Positions 32,399 to 38,925 of a stretch of 41,369 nucleotides of DNA are shown here, in pieces (positions within the stretch are counted from its first letter, which is position 1; each line of letters starts with the position of its first letter). A program made the position numbers and the translations under genes. Origin of the DNA: Lachnospiraceae bacterium UBA1778 (GTDB taxonomy: Bacteria > Bacillota > Clostridia > Lachnospirales > Lachnospiraceae); NCBI GenBank assembly GCA_002315255.1, contig DCGM01000102.1:2501-43869 (forward strand). Direction: 5' to 3'. The notes below the pieces were generated by a model. That model did not search any database, had not been told where the DNA came from, and was given only the letters and a program-made list of their open reading frames with translations.

Positions 32399-33985
32399 TC
32401 ATTCATGATCTCTCTCCGCTAAAAAGCAGAACAGGTTTCCATAGCTCCAGTTCCACTTGCTTTCGCTTGCGAGATAGCGGTCAAACGTGAGCCAGTAATA
32501 CCGGGTCCGGCTGCCGTCGTCGACCGGGATTACCGTCCCCCAGCCGCGGAAACCGCCGTCGTCGAAATCGCATTGGAGCTTTCCGAAGTTTGACAGGTCG
32601 GGCAATGTATATACATGGTATTCCGCGCGTGCATGATAGGCGCTCCCGCAGACGAACTGCGCTTTCTCCGGCATCAGCACGATCGAGCCGCCGGTTTCGT
32701 CGCCGCCGGCAGCAGAAGAGACAAATGTCTGGCCGCTGAACGGCCGGTCGGATTCATAGTAGAAGTAGCGGTAACTCTTTTCTCCGTCCGCGCCGGTCAC
32801 CAGCCGGCAGAAGGTCATAAGCCACTTTCCGCGGGCTTTGTCGTAGACGAAATCCGGGTCTTCATCCCCTTCCAGCCCTTTAAAAGCTGTAGGTCCGTCC
32901 CCCTCTTCCATCGGCTCCACCAATGTATAATCGAGCACATGAATCCCGTGCCTTATATCCGCATCAAACGCTGCATGCGCGAGGCAATGCTTCCGATGCG
33001 AGCAGATCCAGAGGAGCCACTTGTTTTCATTCCGGTCATAGAGGAGCGAGCTCGCGACATCCATGGAAATCGTGCCGCTGCCGTCGTCAAAGAACAGCGC
33101 GCCCACTAAACAGAACTCTGCCGTGCCCGGAATCCAGGACAGGATGCCGGTGCACATTCCCTCTTCGAACCGGATGGAGATAGTGAGATAAATCTTCCCG
33201 TTTTCGATAATTGCTCTTCCGTCCTCATAGCGGATCGGCCGGATATCGGCCTGTGCAATGCCGCAGTCGAAGATACTGTCTACATGCGACAGCACGACCT
33301 CGCCGGATACCGTGAGAGCTGCTGCCGTACGCTCATACGTCTGGATCCGGAAAATATCCGCTAGTGCCTCGAATGTAAAAGAATGAGCGAAGGTAAGCGA
33401 CTCATCTTCAAAGTAGATATCTGCTGACTTTCCGCGGAAGGTGATCCATAGCGTCATGCCGTCGTCAAACCCGCGCGGAGAGTCGAATACTTCTGTCTTA
33501 ACTTCGCCTGCTTTCGAGTCATTTTCGGACTTATCACCTTTTTCCGCTGACCCGATTTTCGAGCCGTTCTCGGATATCTCATCTTCCCTAGCAGATCCGG
33601 TTTTTCGAGCTTCTCTCGCGATTAAAAGCGTTTTTCCGCCCTCTTTCTTTAAGAGAACCGAAACCTTTCCGTCCGGCAGAATCAGTGAAATGCCGAACGC
33701 ACCGTCCTCGATTTCTTTCACGCGGATCCGATACGTGATGACCGGAAAATGCCGCGTAAAGAACCGCGAGATCTCGCCGCTTCCGTGATGAACATACGTG
33801 CCGTTCTCGAGGCGCTCCGGATTCCCATCATCGCCTGCTCCCCCTATGATCGGATATAAATCGCAGCGCTTTGACGGTGTGATGAAGTCCGACGTAAAGG
33901 TCATTTCCGACAGCGGAAAATACCGGTTTTTATACATCTGGAATGCAAACAGACGATGAAATTTCAGTTTCTCTAAAGATGCCAT
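32399..33985 (-). CDS. Beta-sandwich plus beta-propeller protein, glycosidase-like, family not assigned
   Basis: This 528-residue protein has an N-terminal beta-sandwich part (~60-250) and a C-terminal part with repeated propeller-blade patterns (SLLYDRNENKWLLWICSHR, EDPDFVYDKARGKWLMTFCR, GGSIVLMPEKAQFVCGSAYH). The blades and acidic residues recall GH43/GH32-type five-bladed propellers, but I cannot place it in a family or name the catalytic triad. A charged insert (~130-165, SENGSKIGSAEKGDKSEND) comes from a ~45-bp tandem duplication. There is no signal peptide. It starts 45 bp after the creatininase-type gene behind GGAAGGGA and is the last gene of the operon. It might bind or cleave the sugar part of the imported substrate, which is inference. 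Confidence 0.75.
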   Translation of the reverse strand: MASLEKLKFHRLFAFQMYKNRYFPLSEMTFTSDFITPSKRCDLYPIIGGAGDDGNPERLENGTYVHHGSGEISRFFTRHFPVITYRIRVKEIEDGAFGISLILPDGKVSVLLKKEGGKTLLIAREARKTGSAREDEISENGSKIGSAEKGDKSENDSKAGEVKTEVFDSPRGFDDGMTLWITFRGKSADIYFEDESLTFAHSFTFEALADIFRIQTYERTAAALTVSGEVVLSHVDSIFDCGIAQADIRPIRYEDGRAIIENGKIYLTISIRFEEGMCTGILSWIPGTAEFCLVGALFFDDGSGTISMDVASSLLYDRNENKWLLWICSHRKHCLAHAAFDADIRHGIHVLDYTLVEPMEEGDGPTAFKGLEGDEDPDFVYDKARGKWLMTFCRLVTGADGEKSYRYFYYESDRPFSGQTFVSSAAGGDETGGSIVLMPEKAQFVCGSAYHARAEYHVYTLPDLSNFGKLQCDFDDGGFRGWGTVIPVDDGSRTRYYWLTFDRYLASESKWNWSYGNLFCFLAERDHE

Positions 33986-34030
33986 AAAAGTCCCTTCCGG
34001 TTTCCCGCCGCTTTTTCCGTGGTTTTTCTA

Positions 34031-34816
34031 TCAGTTTTTCGGTAAAATCGCGGTCTCAAATGCTTTTAAGAAATGCTCGACATAGTCCGCCATTGCCGTG
34101 ACCATTTCGAGGCCCCACTTCTTCTCCGCGCGGGACGGCGCATCCGGCATGCCATAGGCCATCCAGCCATTGTCCGTGATGCTCTTCATCGGCCGCGGGA
34201 TGACGACGGAGCCGCCTTCAAAGAGGACGGTCGTCCACTTGTAGGTCGGCAGGTTCTCACCGAGGTCATTGACCATATTTTCGCCTTCATTCAGGTATTC
34301 CCGCTTAATAAGCGTTTCATCATAAGCCATTACGCCGGCCGTTTCTTCGCCGCCGCCATTTCCGCCCCGCCACATCGGGTTCAGCTCGCCGGCGATAAGC
34401 CACCAGTCGACGCGGGCGAGAAGGCCGCCGCGCTTATAGATGTGGAGGCCGGTCCGTTCGATCGACTTGCTGTTTCCGCCGTGGCCGTTCACAATGATAA
34501 ACCGCCGGAAGCCGTAATCGAAAAGGTCATCACAGATGCGGTTTAAGATCTCGGTCAGAAGGTCCGGGCCGACTGAAACTGTTCCCGGGAATCCCTTCAG
34601 GTCCTCGGTGGAGCCGTACGGAAGCGCCGGCGCGATGACGACTTCATCCGAATATTTCTCTTCGAAAAGCTCCATAATCTTCACCGGGATAAACGTATCA
34701 GTGCCTAACGGGTTATGCTTTCCGTGGTTCTCCGTGCTGCCGGTCACGATGATGATCGTATCCTTCGTCTTTAAATACTCTTCTACCTCGAGGTAGTTCA
34801 TTCTGTCTAAATACAT
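34031..34816 (-). CDS. Creatininase-family amidohydrolase
   Basis: This 261-residue metal-dependent amidohydrolase shows the family's binuclear metal motif GSTENHGKHNPLGTD, where Glu, His (+2) and Asp (+11) match the creatininase ligands E34, H36 and D45. VNGHGGNSKS supplies the next histidine. GGGEETAGVMAYDE carries a further conserved acid. Relatives open cyclic amides (creatininase), hydrolyse formamides (ArfB) or trim peptides (MftE), so the substrate is open. The ATG at 34816 is preferred because AGGAG lies five bases before it; a GTG at 34822 overlaps the transporter stop. It is co-translated with the GPH transporter, linking the amide hydrolysis to an imported compound. Confidence 0.9.
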   Translation of the reverse strand: MYLDRMNYLEVEEYLKTKDTIIIVTGSTENHGKHNPLGTDTFIPVKIMELFEEKYSDEVVIAPALPYGSTEDLKGFPGTVSVGPDLLTEILNRICDDLFDYGFRRFIIVNGHGGNSKSIERTGLHIYKRGGLLARVDWWLIAGELNPMWRGGNGGGEETAGVMAYDETLIKREYLNEGENMVNDLGENLPTYKWTTVLFEGGSVVIPRPMKSITDNGWMAYGMPDAPSRAEKKWGLEMVTAMADYVEHFLKAFETAILPKN

Positions 34817-34818
34817 AT

Positions 34819-36189
34819 TCACTCCTGTTTCTTATACTGTTCGATTTCTTTATCCAATGTGACTTTGCTGGAGAAGAACGCCATCAAAAGCGCTGAAACC
34901 AGTACGCCGACGCCCATGATGAGGACGATCGTCAGCTTCGCGCTGTCCGGCTGGACCGGATACGGATTCGCGTCCGTTTTCTCGATAAAGCCGGCTGTCT
35001 GAAGGATGATGCCGAGCAGCAGCACGACCAATGCGTGTGCGAGCTTCTTAATGAGGCTCGTGACATTGGAGACCATGCCGTCCATCCGTCTTCCCTTTTT
35101 CCACTCGAGAACATCCGTCACATCCGCGCGGTTAATGCCGATAACGATAATCGTAATGGCTGTTCCGACGCCGACACAGAAGGTAAAGAAGAAAGCTGCG
35201 ATGACGGTTGTCCGTGCTAACAGCGTAAATACAAGCGCGCCCGCTGCCAGAATCAGAGAACCTAAAACCATCGTCTTATTCCGGCCGAGTTTATTATAAA
35301 TCTTCTTCACAAACGGCGTGATGATCAGCGTGCCGACGATGAACATTGCGGAAATCGGCGTGACGAGATTCCGGTCCAGCATAACATAGTTACAGTAGTA
35401 TGCCGCGTAACCGGTCGTGAGAGTGACGCACATGCCGTAGAAGAAGAAAATCAGCAGGTTTAGGACGAAGTTTTTATCTTTCACGAGAAGCTTGATCGCT
35501 TCGATGATTGACGTCTTCGGCGAATCCGAAATGACACGCTCCTTCGTCGTGAAATAGTTGAAGAGCGAGCATCCGACGACTACCAGCGCGATGATCAATG
35601 CGGCGACGAAATAGCCGCGCGACGGGTTGATCATCTCCTCCACTCCGTCGACCACCTGAACGCCGGCGACCGCATAAATAATCGGCCACATGACGAGCGT
35701 CGGGAGAGAAGAACCGAAGGCCTGTCCGTAGGAGATAAACTCATTGATGCTGATCCGCTCGCCGAGGTCTCCGGTCGCCACCTGACGGAGCGTAAAGACC
35801 GGCAGATAGTAGAATGTTCTCGGAATCATATAGATGAAATACCAGCCGAACGAATAGACGATCTTCCAAATCAGCGGCGCATCAATCGTCGTAAAAATTA
35901 ACGTAAAACAGAGCGCGAAAGGGACGACCGAATAGAGAAGCACCGGCCGGATCCGCTCGCCGTTTTTAAACTTATGGTTGTCGACCCACGATGCAATAAT
36001 CGGGTCATTGATCGCGTCCCAGATCGCGGAAAGCGAAATGACGAGACTCGCAAGCGCAATCGGGATACCGACGACCGACGTATAGAAAAGCTGCAGGAAG
36101 GAGCCGGTCGTCTGAGTCGTCATATCAGAGCCCATCGCTGTCAGGGCATACCCAAGTTTTTCTTTAAAGGACAGTTTTTCTTTGTTCAT
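34819..36189 (-). CDS. GPH-family transporter (MFS)
   Basis: This 456-residue protein has about 12 membrane segments of the glycoside-pentoside-hexuronide:cation symporter type. SAIWDAINDPIIASWVDNHK, followed by FKNGERIRPVLL near 50-85, is the family's loop signature, and MIPRTFYYLPVFTLRQVAT is also typical. It should import a sugar-containing molecule. It is embedded between amidase genes. The start is unusual: AAGGAG lies about 40 bases before the ATG, and the space between can fold (ACACCCAT with ATGGGTAT), which may bring the two together. The other GPH gene of the window (6515-7921) is a separate paralogue. Confidence 0.92.
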   Translation of the reverse strand: MNKEKLSFKEKLGYALTAMGSDMTTQTTGSFLQLFYTSVVGIPIALASLVISLSAIWDAINDPIIASWVDNHKFKNGERIRPVLLYSVVPFALCFTLIFTTIDAPLIWKIVYSFGWYFIYMIPRTFYYLPVFTLRQVATGDLGERISINEFISYGQAFGSSLPTLVMWPIIYAVAGVQVVDGVEEMINPSRGYFVAALIIALVVVGCSLFNYFTTKERVISDSPKTSIIEAIKLLVKDKNFVLNLLIFFFYGMCVTLTTGYAAYYCNYVMLDRNLVTPISAMFIVGTLIITPFVKKIYNKLGRNKTMVLGSLILAAGALVFTLLARTTVIAAFFFTFCVGVGTAITIIVIGINRADVTDVLEWKKGRRMDGMVSNVTSLIKKLAHALVVLLLGIILQTAGFIEKTDANPYPVQPDSAKLTIVLIMGVGVLVSALLMAFFSSKVTLDKEIEQYKKQE

Positions 36190-36238
36190 AAATCGCGAAT
36201 ACCCATCTGTATCCGTAGTAAATGGGTGTCTCCTTCCG

Positions 36239-37453
36239 TCAGTTTTTTATCGTATATTCATATTCTTTTTCATAATCGAGGAAGACCGAAAGCTTTAAGG
36301 AAGCTTTTTCGAGGTCATACACCCCGCTCCACTGCGTAAACCCGACAAACTGCTTTTTAAACGGGTTCTGCGCGACTTTCTCGAGGAGCGCCATCGCTTC
36401 CGCCGAGTTCATCTCGTTCGACAGCTCGTTTGAGTTCTCGTTTGAGTTCCCGTTCGAGTTCTCGTTCGAGTTCTCGAATCTCTTCTCGAGAATCTCATAG
36501 CGGTCGTGGCCGTATCCGTAGCGGTCTTCTCTTCCGAGATAGAAATTCGTGCCGTAGGCCGCTTCTATCACCTGAAGCTCCTGGTTGATCCACTCTAAAA
36601 TGACGGATCTTCCGGTGCGGTCCGCGAGCATGATGTGGTAATCATTGTCAGGGAGCGGACTCTTCATGTTGAAGGTCTTCGCCATCGCGATCGCTTCCTC
36701 GACATTCGCGCAGTAATCGAGCATCTTCCGCATAAGGATCGGGTGAAGCGTCGTCGCCTTCCCTTCCTCCTGCTGGTTGACAGCGAGATTCTTATTCGCT
36801 TTCCAGGTCAGATGGTCGGCCGTATTGATCGCGAGCGCGTGGTTCTTCACCTTAATGTCGAACCGGTCCGGCTTCTTTCCGCTTTCCTCGAAGATCAATG
36901 CGATCTCCTTCTCTTTTTCATCTAAGCTTTCCGGGTCGCGATACTCGACTTCCTGCCAGTCGTTCTCGGTCGGAAGGTGCATGATCGAGGTCACAAGGCC
37001 GACTTCATTGATGCCGTCCATAATGATAAACGGCGCCATCGCGAACCGGGTAAGGTCGGTCACGCCGTCAGACGGAACGCCCTCGAAAAGGGTGCCCTTC
37101 GCATTGTCGAGCCAGAACCCGTCGATAACCCCGAGCGTCTTATACTTCGCCCTCGGGTTCGCGGTCCGGACGACGACGATCAGTCCGGTGCTCTCCTCCG
37201 GCGTCGTTTTCTGATTAAGTTTATAGTGACAGAAATCATAATTCCGGCCGAAAAGATATCCGCCCTCCGAGCTCTTCGCCAGGAACGACGAGCAGCCGGA
37301 TTTCGTCAGTGCGGCCGTGAACTTTTCGAGCGTGTAATAGTTCGCCTTATAGTCCATAAAGTATAAAATGCCGCGCTCATCCTCTTTTCGCATGCGGTCG
37401 ATCGCCCGCCCGATTCCGAAGGGGAGCAGGAACTGTCTCGGATTCTTTTTCAT
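36239..37453 (-). CDS. Choloylglycine hydrolase/C45-like Ntn amidase
   Basis: This 404-residue protein has the linear-amide C-N hydrolase fold. The nucleophile is predicted as C54 in SGCSSF. R70 and D73 in GRNYDF lie exactly 16 and 19 residues later, the spacing seen between Cys2, R18 and D21 of bile salt hydrolase and penicillin V acylase. NDYHIMLADRTGRS carries the later conserved asparagine region. The enzyme must be cut before C54 to free the catalytic amine, so the first 53 residues would be a propeptide. Known members hydrolyse conjugated bile salts, penicillin V, N-acyl ethanolamides or N-acyl homoserine lactones; the substrate here is unknown. A Glu-Asn-Ser-Asn repeat lies near residues 333-358. 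AAGGAGG precedes the ATG. Confidence 0.85.
   Translation of the reverse strand: MKKNPRQFLLPFGIGRAIDRMRKEDERGILYFMDYKANYYTLEKFTAALTKSGCSSFLAKSSEGGYLFGRNYDFCHYKLNQKTTPEESTGLIVVVRTANPRAKYKTLGVIDGFWLDNAKGTLFEGVPSDGVTDLTRFAMAPFIIMDGINEVGLVTSIMHLPTENDWQEVEYRDPESLDEKEKEIALIFEESGKKPDRFDIKVKNHALAINTADHLTWKANKNLAVNQQEEGKATTLHPILMRKMLDYCANVEEAIAMAKTFNMKSPLPDNDYHIMLADRTGRSVILEWINQELQVIEAAYGTNFYLGREDRYGYGHDRYEILEKRFENSNENSNGNSNENSNELSNEMNSAEAMALLEKVAQNPFKKQFVGFTQWSGVYDLEKASLKLSVFLDYEKEYEYTIKN
36412..36474. repeat. 12-bp in-frame tandem repeat (Glu-Asn-Ser-Asn)
   Basis: On the minus strand the unit GAGAACTCGAAC is repeated about four times with single changes, then degenerates into ELSN and EMNS. It encodes a low-complexity ENSN tract within the Ntn amidase. 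Unit length keeps the frame, so copy number could vary without breaking the gene. Confidence 0.9.
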
Positions 37454-37498
37454 GGTCGTCCTCCTTCTGTCTTTCTATTCTATTCTTTGTTTCTCTTA

Positions 37499-37523
37499 TG
37501 GCGGGCCGTTTTTCGGCCCGCCA
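37499..37523 (-). other. GC-rich hairpin between M42 and Ntn amidase genes
   Basis: A 10-bp perfect stem (TGGCGGGCCG with CGGCCCGCCA) with a 5-base loop sits just after the M42 peptidase stop. No T run follows on the minus strand, so it may stabilise or process the operon mRNA, or partly attenuate it, rather than end it. Confidence 0.6.
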
Positions 37524-37541
37524 AACGAAACTCCGATATTC

Positions 37542-38621
37542 TTAAAAGCGGTTAATAACGTCTCGGTTCAGGTTCTTTACCGCTTCCGTAATCAGCTGAA
37601 CCGTCGCTTCAAAATCCTGATAAGAGGTGATGCAGTTCATCGCATGAATATAGCGGACCGGAACGCCGGCAGTAACTGCCGGGATGCCGTCCAACGCTGT
37701 CTGGATGACAGCCGCATCATTGCCGCCGCCCTCGCGGACAGACTCCTGAACGAGGAGGTTCTTCTCCGCTGCGAGATCAAGCACGAAACGCTGAAGCCGC
37801 GGCGAGCAGATGACGGAAACGTCCATATGGCGGAACATCGGGCCTTTCTTCAGCGCCGTCTGAATCGCATACGGCTCGGTAAACGTATCGTCCGCCGGGC
37901 ATCCTTCGTAGCAGATCGCCACATCCGGCCGGATATGATTGACGGACACCTTCGCGCCGCGCTCACCGACTTCCTCCTGTGAAGAGAGGACGCCGACCAC
38001 ATCGACATCGAGTTCGGCATCGTTCAGCCGTTTCATCGTCTCGATCAATGCTGCGCACCCGATCCGGCAGTCAAACGACTTTCCGAACATCAGGCCGTTC
38101 TCCTCATCAAACTCGAACTCTGCCGCCGAAACGACGGGCTCGCCCATCCGGATTTTAAAGACATCGCGCGCTTCTTCGGCCGAGCAGGCGCCGATATCGA
38201 TCGACAGCTCGGAGATCTGCAGCTCCGCTTTATTATCGGCTGCGCTTCTGAAATGCGCGGGCTTATTGACAAACACGCCGGAAATCCACTTTCCTTCACT
38301 GTTCCGGACTTTTACCTTCGACGCGGGAAGCGTCGAATTCGTCCAACGGCCTAAGTTTACGACGCGGAGCGTGCCGCACGGGCGGATCGAATGCACCATA
38401 AAACCGACCTCATCGCTATGTGCGTCGAGCATCACGACAGGCTTATTCCCGGTATTCTTTTTCCGGTAGAAATAGACGTTCCGCATCCGGTCTTCTTCGA
38501 TATTTGCGAATTCTCCCGCGTATTTCCGGGCGACTGTGACAACCTCGTCCTCGAATCCGGACGGACCTTTCGCATTCGTCAGTTCCTGAATCAACTTTAA
38601 ACAATTCTGATCGTAATTCAT
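37542..38621 (-). CDS. M42 family metallopeptidase
   Basis: This 359-residue di-metal aminopeptidase of the M42 (TET/glutamyl aminopeptidase) family shows the expected ligands: His in MLDAHSDEVGF, Asp in KSFDCRIGC, the Glu pair in SSQEEVGERGAK, an acid in CYEGCPADD and His in VRYIHAMNC. GPSGFEDEV at the N-terminus is also typical. Such enzymes form dodecameric particles and trim N-terminal residues from short peptides in the cytoplasm; some relatives deacylate amino-acid conjugates. The ATG at 38621 follows AGAGG; the frame opens 13 codons earlier without support. It is the first gene of the catabolic operon, with a leader of about 180 nt. Confidence 0.93.
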   Translation of the reverse strand: MNYDQNCLKLIQELTNAKGPSGFEDEVVTVARKYAGEFANIEEDRMRNVYFYRKKNTGNKPVVMLDAHSDEVGFMVHSIRPCGTLRVVNLGRWTNSTLPASKVKVRNSEGKWISGVFVNKPAHFRSAADNKAELQISELSIDIGACSAEEARDVFKIRMGEPVVSAAEFEFDEENGLMFGKSFDCRIGCAALIETMKRLNDAELDVDVVGVLSSQEEVGERGAKVSVNHIRPDVAICYEGCPADDTFTEPYAIQTALKKGPMFRHMDVSVICSPRLQRFVLDLAAEKNLLVQESVREGGGNDAAVIQTALDGIPAVTAGVPVRYIHAMNCITSYQDFEATVQLITEAVKNLNRDVINRF

Positions 38622-38803
38622 CTTTCGTACCTCTGAAATCAATCTTCTTTGCGGCGGCATTCTCTTCTCCGCCGCTGTTATGTAATGACTACTGAATAAA
38701 TGCCATATTTTGCTGCGGCCAAAGGAACTCGCAAAGCTGCAAAAAGAGGCTCAATGTCTTGATTTTACTATGGTTTTTGTTTGTTCAGTGTACATTAAGT
38801 AAA
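38622..38803 (-). promoter_or_regulatory. Long 5' leader of the M42/amidase operon
   Basis: About 180 bases separate the promoter from the M42 start. They hold a hairpin (GCGGCGG with CCGCCGC, 38651-38675) about 30 bases before the ATG and an AT-rich stretch (38760-38800). No known riboswitch was recognised and no credible ORF was found. The hairpin may affect ribosome access. Confidence 0.4.
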
Positions 38804-38833
38804 ACTATACCATAATTAAGGGGAATAACTCAA
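38804..38833 (-). promoter_or_regulatory. Promoter of the M42/amidase/GPH operon
   Basis: On the minus strand TTGAGT (38833-38828), an 18-bp spacer and TATAGT (38809-38804) with TGG before it as an extended -10. It is the only good promoter between the NRPS terminator and the M42 gene. Confidence 0.65.
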
Positions 38834-38865
38834 TAGTAAACCCTTGTCTGCCATGCGGAAAGATT

Positions 38866-38905
38866 AGAGCCGAGGGATTACCTGAACAGGTAATCCCTCG
38901 GCTCT
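38866..38905 (-). terminator. Terminator of the NRPS gene
   Basis: A 19-bp perfect stem (38866-38884 with 38887-38905, containing GAGCCGAGGGATTACCTG) with a 2-base loop lies 20 bp after the NRPS stop. The following minus-strand tail is only partly T-rich, but the stem is very strong. Confidence 0.85.
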
Positions 38906-38925
38906 TTCCCTTAATCTAATCCACT

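Noticed and set aside
36412..36474. CRISPR-like repeat
   Set aside because: Units are 12 bp, contiguous, in frame and without spacers.
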